Below are positions 21,782 to 31,328 of a stretch of 64,000 nucleotides of DNA, piece by piece (the first letter of the stretch is position 1; every line of letters starts with the position of its first letter). Under the pieces are notes generated by a model. The model was not told where the DNA came from, searched no databases, and saw nothing but the letters and a program-made list of their open reading frames with translations. The position numbers and the translations under genes were made by a program. The DNA comes from Lentzea albidocapillata. GTDB taxonomy: Bacteria; Actinomycetota; Actinomycetes; Mycobacteriales; Pseudonocardiaceae. Location: NCBI RefSeq assembly GCF_000719115.1, contig NZ_JOEA01000030.1:1-64000 (forward strand), given 5' to 3'.

Positions 21782-22248
21782 TAGGCGAGCGTCACCTTGT
21801 GGTCGAACTCCTGCGGCTCGGGATCGTCACCCGCGTAGAACCCCAGCAGCAGATGGCCTCCCGGTGCCAGCACGCGGAAGAACTCGGCGAACACGGCCGG
21901 GAGCTCGTCAGGCGGCATGTGGATGACCGAGTAGAACGCCAGAATGCCGCCGAGAACCCCGTCTGCGAGGTCCAGCGCGGTCATCGACCCCTGGTCGAAC
22001 CTCAGTTCCGGATGCGCTTCGCGGGCGAGGGCGATCATGGCGGGGGAGAGGTCGAGCCCGAAGGCGTCCAGCCCCAGCGAGTGCAGGTGCGCGGTCAGGT
22101 GGCCGGGGCCGCAGCCGAGGTCCGCCACCGGGCCGTCGGCGAGTTCGGCGAACGCGGCCAGCATCGCGCGTTCGAGCGGACGGGTGTCGAGCATGTCGCT
22201 GAACAGTTCGGCGTAGAGGGAAGCGACGGCGTCATACGGGGTGGGCAC
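21646..22248 (-). CDS. Class I SAM-dependent methyltransferase with a replaced C-terminus
   Basis: 200 residues from GTG 22248 (VPTPYDAVASLYAELF). The SAM motif VADLGCGPGHLTAHL, acidic loop DLSPAMIAL and motif FRVLAPGGHLLLGFYAG are intact. After HKVTLAY the expected final strands are replaced by about 45 residues translated from the 146-bp palindromic element (HEPSPGLPALSRAPRG onward), so the protein is probably truncated and perhaps inactive. No rest of the gene is found on the far side, where purU ends. Its substrate cannot be told. Divergent from the MFS gene across about 100 bp. Confidence 0.7.
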   Translation of the reverse strand: MPTPYDAVASLYAELFSDMLDTRPLERAMLAAFAELADGPVADLGCGPGHLTAHLHSLGLDAFGLDLSPAMIALAREAHPELRFDQGSMTALDLADGVLGGILAFYSVIHMPPDELPAVFAEFFRVLAPGGHLLLGFYAGDDPEPQEFDHKVTLAYHEPSPGLPALSRAPRGTVPAPPYVQYSGRGDGTTMHPSDRRNTR

Positions 22249-22349
22249 GGCGATAATCCTACAACGAATTAATGTGAGTCTATTGCTGTTGCCAGTGTTC
22301 GGCTGTTGCACCGTCGACGCAAACCTGTTCTCGTGCTTATAGTTCGGCC

Positions 22350-23636
22350 GTGATTTCCGTTCTGCGCGATCCGGTCTACCGGAATCTGTTCGGCGCCCAG
22401 GTCGTGGCGCTGACCGGAACGGGACTGGCGACCGTCGCGCTCGGCCTGCTGGCCTACGACCTGGCCGGGCCCGAGGCGGGCGCGGTGCTCGGCACCGCGC
22501 TGGCGATCAAGATGATCGCCTACGTCACGGTGGCGCCGATCGCCACGGCGTTGCTCGGCGCGTTGCCTCGCCGAGCCGTACTGGTGGCGCTGGACCTCGT
22601 CCGCGCCGGGGTCGCGGCGATGCTGCCGTGGGTCGACGAGGTGTGGCACGTCTACGTGCTGATCTTCCTCCTGCAGGCCGGATCCGCCGCGTTCACGCCG
22701 TTGTTCCAGGCGACCATCCCGGACGTCCTGCCCGACGAACGGGACTACACCCGCGCGATCACGTTGTCGCGCACGGCCTACGACCTGGAAAGCCTCCTCA
22801 GCCCGGCCCTCGCCGCCGCGGCTCTGGCGTTGGTCAGCTTCCACGAGCTGTTCCTCGGTACCGCCCTCGGGTTCGCGGCATCGGCCCTGCTCGTGCTCTC
22901 CGTCGCTCTGCCGCGCCCGAAACCGTTGCTGCGCAAGGGTGACTGGTACGACGCCACCACGCGGGGAATCCGCATCTACCTCGCCACCCCGCGGTTGCGC
23001 GGGCTTCTCGCCGTCCACCTCGCCGCAGCGGCCGCAGGCTCGATGGTGTTCGTGAACACCGTGGCGCACGTGCGGGACGGCCTCGGCCGCGATGCGTCCG
23101 ACGTCGCCGTCGCACTGGCCGCGAACGGCCTGGGATCGCTCGTCGCGGCACTCACCCTGCCCCGGCTGCTCGACCGGTTCGCGGATCGGGTCGTGGTGTT
23201 GCGCGCGGCTGTCCTGCTGGTCGTGGTGCTGTTCGCGGGGACGGTGTTCGCCGGGCACTGGCAGACGTTGCTGGTGCTGTGGGCGTTGATCGGCGCCGGG
23301 TGCTCGCTCGCCCTCACGCCGGGGGCGCGTCTCCTGCGCCGCTCCGCCGATCCCGCGGACCGTCCGGCGTTGTTCGCCGCGGACTTCGCGCTGTCCCACG
23401 CGTGCTGGCTGCTCTGCTATCCGCTCGCGGGCTGGGTGGCGACGTCCGCGAGCACGGCCACGGCGTTCCTCGTGCTCGGCGCGGTGACCGCCGTGGCCGC
23501 GATGATCGCCGTGAAGTTCTGGCCCACGCACGATCCGGAAGTGGTCGAGCACGAACATTGTGATGCCGCGGGCGTTGTGTGGACGCACGCTCACGAGTTT
23601 CGCATCAACGACGAGCACGTTCGCTGGCCGCGCTGA
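22350..23636 (+). CDS. MFS transporter with a histidine-rich cytoplasmic tail
   Basis: 428 residues from GTG 22350. Twelve hydrophobic segments of MFS type are separated by a charged central loop (PRPKPLLRKGDWYDATTRG). The last roughly 40 residues are hydrophilic and rich in His and Glu (THDPEVVEHEHCD, then WTHAHEFRINDEHVRWP), unusual for a drug exporter and suggestive of metal binding or regulation. Similar tails are known in actinobacterial MFS proteins from memory. No regulator is adjacent apart from the divergent truncated methyltransferase. The substrate is unknown. Confidence 0.82.
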   Translation: MISVLRDPVYRNLFGAQVVALTGTGLATVALGLLAYDLAGPEAGAVLGTALAIKMIAYVTVAPIATALLGALPRRAVLVALDLVRAGVAAMLPWVDEVWHVYVLIFLLQAGSAAFTPLFQATIPDVLPDERDYTRAITLSRTAYDLESLLSPALAAAALALVSFHELFLGTALGFAASALLVLSVALPRPKPLLRKGDWYDATTRGIRIYLATPRLRGLLAVHLAAAAAGSMVFVNTVAHVRDGLGRDASDVAVALAANGLGSLVAALTLPRLLDRFADRVVVLRAAVLLVVVLFAGTVFAGHWQTLLVLWALIGAGCSLALTPGARLLRRSADPADRPALFAADFALSHACWLLCYPLAGWVATSASTATAFLVLGAVTAVAAMIAVKFWPTHDPEVVEHEHCDAAGVVWTHAHEFRINDEHVRWPR

Positions 23637-23713
23637 CTGAACAGTTAAACAATGCGCCTTCGAGGCAGGCCGGAATACCGTTTCCGCACCCTGCCTTTGA
23701 AGGAGTTCCACTC

Positions 23714-25492
23714 ATGCGAATGCGCAGCAAAATCATCGCTGCCGCGTGCGGATCGATCCTGACGCTCGGTGCGTTCACGGTCGTTCCCAGCGCGGCCGCC
23801 GCCGTCCAGCCGGACATCGGCGCTCAGCAGCAGGACGAGGCACACCAGCGGTTCAAGGGACTGTCGCAGGACCTGCGCGGCCGGCTCGCCGGCCACTGGT
23901 TCGACTCGGCGGCGGGCAAGCTCACCGTCGCCGTCCCGGACGAGCAAACCGCCCGGCAAGCGCGCACCGAGGGCATCAACGCCGTGGTGGTGCGACGCAG
24001 TGCCGCCGACCTGGAGAAGCTGCTCGGCGACGTCAAGAAGCTGATCGGTGACGGCGTGCCCGGCGTCTACAGCTGGGGCGTCGACGTGCGTGACAACCAG
24101 GTCGATGTCACGGTCAACACCACGCGCAAAACCGAAGCCACCGAACAGTTCCTGGAGAAGATGCGCGCGCTCGGCGACGGTGCCCACGTCTCGGAGACCA
24201 GGTCCCAGCAACGCCAGCAGGCCGGCACCGTGCAGGCCGGCAGCCCGTGGTGGCCGGGGTCGGAGACGTACTGCTCGGTCGGGTTCGCCGCGACGGATGC
24301 CAACGGCGGCAAGCACTTCCTCACCGCCGGCCACTGCACGAACGACGCCAACCAGGCCGCGTACGGGCAGATCAGCCAGCAGAACCGGCTCGGCACCTCG
24401 AACGTCGGCGGCTCCCGCAGCGTGAACGCCCGCGAGGGTGACATGGGCGTGGTCGCGGTGACCGAGGCCGGCTGGAACCTGTCCGCGGCGGTCAACACCT
24501 GGGGCCAGCCCGCGATCACGGTGACCGGCTCGGCCGAGGCGATGGTCGGCGACCGCGTCTGCCACTCCGGCAACACCTCGAAGTGGCAGTGCGGCGAGGT
24601 CAAGTACACGAACAAGGCCGTGGACTATGGCGGCGGCCTGGTGATCGAGGGGCTCACCTGGACGACCGCGTGCTCCAAGGGCGGCGACTCCGGCGGCGCG
24701 TGGCTGCTCGGCGACAAGGCCGTCGGCCTGCACGACGGCGGCCCGTCGCAGTGTGTGCAGAACCCGACCAACGACGCCGACCTGTCGATCTTCCAGCCGG
24801 TCAACGAAGCCCTGCGCAAGTGGAACCTCACCCTCGTCACCGGGGGTTCGAGCGACACCGCCGCGCCCAGCGTTCCGGGCAACGCGCGCACGACCGGCAC
24901 CACCGCGTCGAGCGTCTCCCTGGCGTGGGACGCCTCGACCGACAACGTCGGCGTGACGGGCTATGAGGTGCTCAACGGCAGCACGGTCGCCACGACGGTC
25001 ACGGGCACCTCCGCGACCGTGACCGGGCTGAACGCCGACACCGCGTACACGTTCTCCGTCCGTGCGGTGGACGCGGCCGGAAACCAGTCGAAGCTGTCGG
25101 CGGAAGTCAACGCGCGCACGTCGTCCGGCAACACCGGCGGCCGCACGTTCACCAACGGCACGGACTACCCGATCCGTGACTTCCAGGTGGCGATCAGCGC
25201 GGTGCGATCCACCGCCACCGGTTCCGCCCAGAACCCCGTCACGGTCAAGGTGGACGCCGCCCACACCTGTCTGGAAGACCTGAACGTCACGCTCGTCGCC
25301 CCGAGCGGCCGCGCGTATGCGCTGATGCGCACGCCCGGTGGCGGTTACAGCTGCCATCCGTTCCCAGCGGGCAAGACGTTCACCGTGGTCCCTGGTGCAG
25401 GGGAGACCGCGAGCGGCACCTGGACGCTGCGCATCGGGGACAACGGTCCCGGTGACACAGGCGTCCTGAGCAGTTGGTCGCTCACGGTCTAG
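23714..25492 (+). CDS. Secreted streptogrisin/alpha-lytic-type protease (S1) with FN3 and P domains
   Basis: 592 residues from ATG 23714 (GGAGTT upstream; ATG 23720 is also possible). The signal peptide ends near VPSAAAA (24-30). An alpha-lytic-type prodomain (about 40-165) precedes the mature protease: His207 (LTAGHCT), Asp243 (EGDMGVV), Ser326 (GGDSGGAW). A fibronectin type III domain (about 385-475: PSVPGNARTT, WDASTDNVGVTGYEV) and a C-terminal P domain (about 485-592, ending SSWSLTV) follow. It is a predicted extracellular peptidase whose prodomain folds the enzyme. A terminator follows the stop. Confidence 0.93.
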   Translation: MRMRSKIIAAACGSILTLGAFTVVPSAAAAVQPDIGAQQQDEAHQRFKGLSQDLRGRLAGHWFDSAAGKLTVAVPDEQTARQARTEGINAVVVRRSAADLEKLLGDVKKLIGDGVPGVYSWGVDVRDNQVDVTVNTTRKTEATEQFLEKMRALGDGAHVSETRSQQRQQAGTVQAGSPWWPGSETYCSVGFAATDANGGKHFLTAGHCTNDANQAAYGQISQQNRLGTSNVGGSRSVNAREGDMGVVAVTEAGWNLSAAVNTWGQPAITVTGSAEAMVGDRVCHSGNTSKWQCGEVKYTNKAVDYGGGLVIEGLTWTTACSKGGDSGGAWLLGDKAVGLHDGGPSQCVQNPTNDADLSIFQPVNEALRKWNLTLVTGGSSDTAAPSVPGNARTTGTTASSVSLAWDASTDNVGVTGYEVLNGSTVATTVTGTSATVTGLNADTAYTFSVRAVDAAGNQSKLSAEVNARTSSGNTGGRTFTNGTDYPIRDFQVAISAVRSTATGSAQNPVTVKVDAAHTCLEDLNVTLVAPSGRAYALMRTPGGGYSCHPFPAGKTFTVVPGAGETASGTWTLRIGDNGPGDTGVLSSWSLTV

Positions 25493-25499
25493 CAAAAGG

Positions 25500-25533
25500 G
25501 TGGACCTGGTGAGCGACCGTTCACCAGGTCCAC
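25500..25533. terminator. Bidirectional terminator overlapping the end of the XRE gene
   Basis: GTGGACCTGGTGA (25500-25512) pairs perfectly with TCACCAGGTCCAC (25521-25533) across an 8-nt loop. The right arm encodes the last codons and stop of the minus-strand gene, so the hairpin serves both converging transcripts. Confidence 0.75.
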
Positions 25534-26405
25534 TCGAAGCCGTAACAGCCGGGCCCGAACTTCAGAGCTACGCCCAGCACGGAGTTGCCCTCGTCCAGCC
25601 GCACCCCGAACGACTGCCGCGCGCCGTCCGCGTCCCGGACGACCCGGCGGCACGTGCGGGGCAGGGCCAGGGCGTCGAAGGTGACCTCGAGGACGTACTC
25701 GTGCACGGGCCGGCGGAACTTGCGGGAGTAGTTGGTGGCCGGCGGGTACGGCGCCTGGTTGACCAGCTCGTGCTCGGTGATCACGGTCTGGCCCCGGCGC
25801 AACGGGGCCCGGAACATCAGCTCTGCCACGAGAAGTCCCTCGGAAGGCCGGGTCACGACGCGGCCGAGCCGGCAGTTGTGCAGCGGCCTGATCGACGGCA
25901 ACGGCCGGTCGTGCTCGTCGAGGTGCAGGATCACGACCCAGCGGTCCGGTCCGTCCTCCTCTGCCCGCAGCACTTGCCGCGACACGTAGGACCGTTCGCC
26001 GCGCTCCGGCCCGACCGTCACGCGGTCGTGCTGGCTGATCCGGGTCAGCCGCGAGTCCCAGCGGGTGTCGACCCCGCCGACAACGTCGTCTATCACCGAC
26101 GGCACCGGCCAGAACGCGCTGATGGTGCTCTGACGCCGCCCTCCGCGCTGGGCCGGCCCGAGCAGTTCCGACAACGCACCGGGTTCCAGCGTCAGCACTT
26201 CTTCGAGATGACCGACCGCCGTGAGCGACGCACGGCGTTCCGGACGGCTGCGACCCGTCTGCCAGTAGCTCAGCGTCGCGAGGCTGACCGACACCCCGCG
26301 CCGGGCGAGGTGGTCGCGGATCCGTTCCAGCGACAGGCCACGCGCCGCCACTGCCTCGCGCAGGGTGTCCGCGAAGCCGGGAGGCGTGTCTGGCGAGAGC
26401 GACAT
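25521..26405 (-). CDS. XRE-type helix-turn-helix protein with an uncharacterised C-terminal domain
   Basis: 294 residues from ATG 26405, with GAAGGAG upstream. The N-terminal helix-turn-helix (about 10-70) reads FADTLREAVAARGLSLERIR and SLATLSYWQTGRSRPERRAS. The remaining ~220 residues form a beta-rich, tryptophan- and arginine-containing region (RWVVILHLDEHDRP, VHEYVLEVTFDALALPRTCR) that I do not recognise. It is divergent from the secreted M28 peptidase gene with 197 bp between, so it may regulate that gene. Cytoplasmic; no membrane segments. Confidence 0.75.
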   Translation of the reverse strand: MSLSPDTPPGFADTLREAVAARGLSLERIRDHLARRGVSVSLATLSYWQTGRSRPERRASLTAVGHLEEVLTLEPGALSELLGPAQRGGRRQSTISAFWPVPSVIDDVVGGVDTRWDSRLTRISQHDRVTVGPERGERSYVSRQVLRAEEDGPDRWVVILHLDEHDRPLPSIRPLHNCRLGRVVTRPSEGLLVAELMFRAPLRRGQTVITEHELVNQAPYPPATNYSRKFRRPVHEYVLEVTFDALALPRTCRRVVRDADGARQSFGVRLDEGNSVLGVALKFGPGCYGFEWTW

Positions 26406-26602
26406 CGATGTCTCCTTCCGGCCGGGTCCTCCGACGCTATCCCTCCGACGGAGCAACGGAAGCCGAGACTTAAAAGTGAAAACGGACATCGGCGGATCGC
26501 CGCACGTCAATCGTGACGACAACCATCCGAAAGGCCGGATGTCGGCCACGACTTCGACGGCTACGGTCGCGTGACCCTGCATCCCTGCGAAGGAGCCCGA
26601 CT

Positions 26603-28882
26603 GTGCGAAGAAGAAGATCTCTGCTCGCCACAGCACTGGTGTCGATGACCGTGGCAGCGCTGGCCGTCCCTGCATCGGCCGCACCTGCCGCGCTGGCCGG
26701 GTGTTCCGGCATCAACGACAGCGACGTGGCGATCGGCGACAACACGACCGTCGAGTCGCCGATCGTCATCTCCGACTGCGCCTCGGCTCCGTCCGCGACC
26801 GCCACGGTGCCGGTGAAGGTCGTCCACACCTACGTCGGTGACCTCCAGGTCAGCCTCGTCGCCCCGGACGGCTCCGCCTACGTCCTGCACAACCGCTCGG
26901 GCGGTTCCGCGGACAACATCGACCAGACCTACACCGTCGACCTGTCTGGCGAGACCTCGAACGGCACGTGGAAGCTGCGGGTCAACGACAACGCGAACAA
27001 CGACGTCGGCCGGATCGACACCTGGACGCTGAACCTCGGCGGCTCGACCCCGGCGAACGACTTCTCCGTCGCCGTCTCGCCCGCCTCCGGTTCGGTGGCG
27101 GCGGGCTCGGCCGCCTCGATCACCGTCCAGACCCAGACCACGGCGGGCCAGGCGCAGACCGTCGCGCTGACCGCGACCGGCCTGCCCTCCGGCGCCACCG
27201 CGTCGTTCAGCCCCTCGTCCGTCACGACGGGCACGAACTCCACGCTCTCGATCAGCACGACCGCGTCGATCTCCTCGGGCACCTACCCGATCACCGTGCG
27301 GGCCGCGGGCGGCACGGCCAAGACCGCGACCTACACGCTGACGGTCACCGGCGGCACCGGTCCGCAGATCCCGGACATCGACATCAACGCGGTCAAGGCG
27401 CACCTGACCGCGTTCGGCACGATCGCCTCGCAGAACGGCGGCAACCGGCGTTCGACGTCGGCCGGCTACCGCGCGTCGGTGACGTACGTGAAGGACAAGC
27501 TCACCGCGGCGGGCTACACCGTCACCGAGCAGCCCTGCACCTCGGGCTGCACCACCGGCGCCGGCCCGAACGTGATCGCGGAATGGCCCGGCGGCAACGC
27601 GAACAACGTCTACATGTTCGGTGCCCACCTCGACGGCGTGTCCGCGGGCGCCGGCATCAACGACAACGCCTCGGGCTCGTCGGCGTTGCTGGAGACCGCG
27701 CTCGTGCTCGCCCAGCGCAACCCGTCGATGCTGAACAAGGTCCGCTTCGGCTGGTGGACCGACGAGGAGCAGGGCCTCAACGGCTCGCGCTTCTACGTCT
27801 CGCAGCTTCCGTCCACCGAACGCACGAAGATCAAGACCTACCACAACTTCGACATGGTGGGCTCGATCAACGGCGGCTACTTCATCAACAACATCACCTC
27901 GGCGCAGTCCACGCACATGAAGGCGTACTGGGACTCCCTGGGCCTGCAGCCGGAGGAGAACACCGAGGGACGCAACCGTTCCGACGACGCGTCCTTCACC
28001 AACGCGGGCATCCCGGCGTCCGGCTACGCCATGGGTGCGAGCGCCCGCAAGACCGCGGCGCAGGCGACGAAGTGGGGCGGTACCTCGGGCGGCGCGTTCG
28101 ACCCCTGTTACCACGCGTCCTGCGACACCACCGCGAACATCAGTGACACGCACCTGAACCGCGCGGTCGACGGCATCGCCTACACCGTGTGGAAGTCGGC
28201 CGTCAGCGCCGGTACGCCGGGTGCGGACTTCTCCGTGTCGGTGTCGCCGGCGTCCGGTTCGGTGGCGGCGGGCTCGTCCGTCTCGGCCACCGTCGGCACC
28301 GCGACGGTGAGCGGTGACGCGCAGACCGTGCAGCTGTCCGCGTCCGGGCTTCCCTCCGGCGCGACGGCGTCGTTCAGCCCCGCGTCCGTCCAGACGGGAT
28401 CAAGCTCGACGCTCACCGTCAGCACCACGGCGTCCGTCGCGGCGGGCACCTACCCGGTGACGATCACGGCGGCCGGCTCGGCGTCCCGCACGGCCAGCTA
28501 CTCGCTGACCGTCACCGGCGGCGGTGGCGGCAGTTGCACCGGCACCAACCCCGACGACGTCGCCATCCCGGACGCGGGTGCCGCCGTCGACAGCGACATC
28601 GTGATCTCCGGGTGTTCCTCGACGCCGTCCGCCAGTTCCGTGGTGACGGTGCGGATCGTGCACCCGTACGTCGGTGACCTGACGGTGGCCCTGATCGCGC
28701 CGGACGGCACGTCGTACACGCTGCACAACCGCTCCGGTGGTTCCGCGGACAACATCGACCGCACCTTCACGGCGAACCTGTCGGGTGAGACCGCCAACGG
28801 CACGTGGAAGCTTCGCGTCCGCGACCTCGGGCCGGCCGACGTCGGCCGGATCGACACGTGGGGCCTCAACCTGGCCCCGTAG
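26603..28882 (+). CDS. Secreted M28 zinc aminopeptidase flanked by P domains and Ig-like repeats
   Basis: 759 residues from GTG 26603, with AAGGAG 8 nt upstream. The signal peptide ([14 protein letters not shown]...) ends near PASA (23-26). Domain order: P domain (about 33-147, ends [10 protein letters not shown]), Ig-like repeat (151-249), M28 peptidase (256-532), Ig-like repeat (541-640), second P domain (645-759, ends [10 protein letters not shown]). Zinc-site motifs include [37 protein letters not shown] and ISDTHLNR. The duplicated P and Ig modules are nearly identical to each other, showing internal duplication. It probably trims peptides released by the neighbouring endoproteases. Confidence 0.92.
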   Translation: MRRRRSLLATALVSMTVAALAVPASAAPAALAGCSGINDSDVAIGDNTTVESPIVISDCASAPSATATVPVKVVHTYVGDLQVSLVAPDGSAYVLHNRSGGSADNIDQTYTVDLSGETSNGTWKLRVNDNANNDVGRIDTWTLNLGGSTPANDFSVAVSPASGSVAAGSAASITVQTQTTAGQAQTVALTATGLPSGATASFSPSSVTTGTNSTLSISTTASISSGTYPITVRAAGGTAKTATYTLTVTGGTGPQIPDIDINAVKAHLTAFGTIASQNGGNRRSTSAGYRASVTYVKDKLTAAGYTVTEQPCTSGCTTGAGPNVIAEWPGGNANNVYMFGAHLDGVSAGAGINDNASGSSALLETALVLAQRNPSMLNKVRFGWWTDEEQGLNGSRFYVSQLPSTERTKIKTYHNFDMVGSINGGYFINNITSAQSTHMKAYWDSLGLQPEENTEGRNRSDDASFTNAGIPASGYAMGASARKTAAQATKWGGTSGGAFDPCYHASCDTTANISDTHLNRAVDGIAYTVWKSAVSAGTPGADFSVSVSPASGSVAAGSSVSATVGTATVSGDAQTVQLSASGLPSGATASFSPASVQTGSSSTLTVSTTASVAAGTYPVTITAAGSASRTASYSLTVTGGGGGSCTGTNPDDVAIPDAGAAVDSDIVISGCSSTPSASSVVTVRIVHPYVGDLTVALIAPDGTSYTLHNRSGGSADNIDRTFTANLSGETANGTWKLRVRDLGPADVGRIDTWGLNLAP

Positions 28883-28893
28883 GTTCCGCCGAT

Positions 28894-28942
28894 AAGTGGC
28901 CTCTTTGTTTATCCCTGCATTGGGTATTCTGAGAGGCCACTT
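28894..28942. terminator. Hairpin terminator after the M28 peptidase gene
   Basis: AAGTGGCCTCT (28894-28904) and AGAGGCCACTT (28932-28942) form a perfect 11-bp stem with a 27-nt AT-rich loop. It ends 20 bp before the start of the acetyltransferase gene, so its right arm lies in that gene's leader and could also affect it. Confidence 0.55.
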
Positions 28943-28962
28943 CTTCGGCGAACATCATCACC

Positions 28963-29409
28963 GTGACCACTAGCGACACCTTCACCCGCACGATTGCCGA
29001 ACTGGACGGCGGGGACACCGCCCTGGCGTTCGACGTGATGCGCGAACTCCGCCCGCATCTCACCGATGCCGACGAGTTCGCCGAGCTCGTGCGCGCCCAG
29101 CGACGGGAGGGCTACCGGCTCGTCGTCGCCTTCGACGAGAAGGACCGTCTCGTCTCGTTGGCCGGATTCCGGCACATGACCAACCTCTACGCGGGGCCGC
29201 ACCTCTACATCGACGACCTGAGCACCCTGCCGTCCGCCCGCGGGCAGGGCCACGCGGGCGCCCTGCTGCGCTGGGTCGACGACGAGGCCCGCCGCCTGGG
29301 CTGTGCGGGCGTGCACCTCGACTCCGGGACGCCGCGGCACGACGCGCATCGCCTCTACCTGGCGTCCGGCTTCGTCATCCCCGCGTTCCACTTCGCCAAG
29401 AGCGTCTGA
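28963..29409 (+). CDS. GNAT-family N-acetyltransferase
   Basis: 148 residues from GTG 28963. The acetyl-CoA binding signature is LSTLPSARGQGHAGALLRWV (RGQGHA), followed by GCAGVHLDSGTPRHDAHRLY and LASGFVIPAFHFAKSV, the usual GNAT end. Substrate unknown. It sits between two secreted peptidase genes and has its own short leader with no recognisable partner. Confidence 0.85.
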   Translation: MTTSDTFTRTIAELDGGDTALAFDVMRELRPHLTDADEFAELVRAQRREGYRLVVAFDEKDRLVSLAGFRHMTNLYAGPHLYIDDLSTLPSARGQGHAGALLRWVDDEARRLGCAGVHLDSGTPRHDAHRLYLASGFVIPAFHFAKSV

Positions 29410-29554
29410 AAGGGCGTCGCCCCCACGCCCGTCGATCGCGACCGTCGCGGTGTCGCCGCCGTCTCGATTCCCGCGATTCACCTAAACCGGAGCGCCTCGC
29501 TGTACGTACACCCAGACAGGAGCGGATCTCAATCCGGTAACGAGAGGGCGCCAC

Positions 29555-30457
29555 ATGGGCAAACACCACGATGACAACCGCCGGGCCAAGGTGATCGCGG
29601 GCGCCATCGGGCTCGTCGCCGTGGCGATCACCGCCTCGACGTTCACGGCGAGCCAGGCGGCGCCGGAGCTGCGCACGGCCCCCGCACAGGCCACCGAGAC
29701 GTTGCGGGAGAAGGCTTCCGTGGCAGGCACCGCGTGGGCGGTCAACCCGTCGACGAACGAGGTCCTCGTCACCGCCGACAGCACCGTGACCGGCGCCAAG
29801 TGGGACAACCTGGTGTCCACGGTGAAGGGCATGGGCGCCGGGGTGAGGCTGCAACGCACCGCGGGCACGTTCAAGCTGTTCGCCGAGGGCGGCGACGGGA
29901 TCTTCGCGGGCAACAGCCGCTGTTCGCTCGGCTTCAACGTCGTCACGGACGACGGCAGTCCCGGCATCCTCACCGCCGGCCACTGCACGGCCGCGGGCAG
30001 GCAGTTCTCCCTCACGCCGGGCGGCAGGGCCGTCGCGACCGTCGCGCGTTCGACCTTCCCCGGCAACGGCGACTTCGCCCTGCTCACCTACAACAACCGC
30101 AACACCGCCGCGCCCAGCGAGGTCGACACCGGCAACGGCCGCAAGGTGCGGATCCAGCGCGCCGCCGAGGCCCGGGTGGGCACGCAGGTCCAGCGGATGG
30201 GCAGTACGACAGGCCTGCGCGCCGGTCGTGTCACCGGTCTCAACGCCACCGTGAACTACCCGGAGGGACGCGTCACCGGTCTCATCCAGACGACGGTGTG
30301 CGCGGAGGGCGGCGACAGCGGGGGACCGCTCTTCACCGTCAACGGCAACGCGATCGGCCTGACCTCGGGCGGAAGTGGCGACTGCCGCAGCGGCGGCGTC
30401 ACGTTCTTCCAGCCCGTCACCCGAGCGCTCGCCGCGGTGGGCGCGCGCATCCCCTGA
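29555..30457 (+). CDS. Secreted streptogrisin-like serine protease (S1), short form
   Basis: 300 residues from ATG 29555; GAGAGGG lies 7 nt upstream. An N-terminal charged region plus a hydrophobic stretch (VIAGAIGLVAVAITASTF) forms a signal peptide ending near SQAAP (33-37). A short prodomain (about 45-110) precedes the protease: His143 (LTAGHCTA), Asp173 (NGDFALL), Ser255 (GGDSGGPLF). It lacks the FN3, P and Ig-like modules of its neighbours. It ends in a 16-bp terminator. Predicted extracellular peptidase. Confidence 0.92.
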   Translation: MGKHHDDNRRAKVIAGAIGLVAVAITASTFTASQAAPELRTAPAQATETLREKASVAGTAWAVNPSTNEVLVTADSTVTGAKWDNLVSTVKGMGAGVRLQRTAGTFKLFAEGGDGIFAGNSRCSLGFNVVTDDGSPGILTAGHCTAAGRQFSLTPGGRAVATVARSTFPGNGDFALLTYNNRNTAAPSEVDTGNGRKVRIQRAAEARVGTQVQRMGSTTGLRAGRVTGLNATVNYPEGRVTGLIQTTVCAEGGDSGGPLFTVNGNAIGLTSGGSGDCRSGGVTFFQPVTRALAAVGARIP

Positions 30458-30460
30458 TTT

Positions 30461-30498
30461 TCAGGCGGCGTCCCGTCTGCTCACGGGACGCCGCCTGA
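30461..30498. terminator. Strong intrinsic terminator
   Basis: Perfect 16-bp stem TCAGGCGGCGTCCCGT (30461-30476) / ACGGGACGCCGCCTGA (30483-30498) with a 6-nt loop and TTTT just before it on the plus strand. It stands between the convergent genes 29555-30457 (+) and 30593-31123 (-). Confidence 0.85.
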
Positions 30499-30592
30499 TC
30501 CGTCGTTCTCGTTGTGCGCCAACGGTGTGCCGCCGTCGCCGTTCCGCTGGAGAGATTGCTGGCGGCGTAGGGGATCAGCACGGCGATGGGGA

Positions 30593-31123
30593 CTACCAGC
30601 GATGCGCGACGTCGACGACCATTCGCGATCCAGTGCCGGGCCCGTCGAGCAGGAACACCCGGAACGGCAGCCGCGCGCGGACGCCCAGCCCGATCGTCGT
30701 CTGCCCCTCGAACTGGCCCGCCCACGCGACGTGGCGGAACGTGCTGTACTCGCTGACATCGGCGAGTTCGCCGGTCGGGAGGAAGATCGCGTCGGTCGCG
30801 ATCGTCGGAACCCTCGCGATGACCTCCAGCCGCGCGCCGCCGCGCACGGGGACGAGTTCACCCGACCCGTCCTTGCGGATCTCGGCGACATACCGGACGG
30901 AGTAGCCGCGCACGTCGCCGTTCACGTCGAGGACCATCCGGTCGAAGCAAGTGTGGCGGCCGGTGCGGATGTCGTACAGCTCGTCGGTGGAGCCGGGGCT
31001 CGCCTCCTTCGGCAGGGAACCCCAGGTGATGCCGCAGTACGGCGTACTGGCCCCCGCCGTGGCGGGCACCCCCAGCAGCACACCGAAGACAATCGCCACC
31101 AGGACCACAAGGGAACGCCTCAT
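30593..31123 (-). CDS. Secreted AMIN-like-domain protein of unknown role
   Basis: 176 residues from ATG 31123, preceded by AGGAGG; the adjacent GTG 31126 is also possible. A signal peptide (RRSLVVLVAIVFGVLLGVPA) ends near TAGAS. The mature part contains YDIRTGRHTCFDRMVLDV and LPFRVFLLDGPGTGSRMVVD, the pattern of actinobacterial AMIN-like domain proteins (from memory). Probably an exported, cell-envelope protein. No operon partner; the upstream gene (31329) is divergent. Confidence 0.78.
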   Translation of the reverse strand: MRRSLVVLVAIVFGVLLGVPATAGASTPYCGITWGSLPKEASPGSTDELYDIRTGRHTCFDRMVLDVNGDVRGYSVRYVAEIRKDGSGELVPVRGGARLEVIARVPTIATDAIFLPTGELADVSEYSTFRHVAWAGQFEGQTTIGLGVRARLPFRVFLLDGPGTGSRMVVDVAHRW

Positions 31124-31328
31124 CACGGCCTCCTGACACGAAATACTGCTGCACTGAAGGACGCCTGCCCCGTGCTCCGGTTGCGTGGCGCCGTGTCTTC
31201 GGCCAAGAGCGCATACTGCCCTATCGGGGCTGGATTTCCTGCGAACTTGTGACGCGACACTCGTGATTAATCCGGAAGGGCGCGTAGTACGTACTCCTGA
31301 TCATGCACGGCATCGCCGAGGAGGACGT

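Noticed and set aside
26405..26603. Operator between XRE and M28 genes
   Set aside because: I found no convincing palindrome in the 197-bp gap; only low-complexity G/C-rich sequence.
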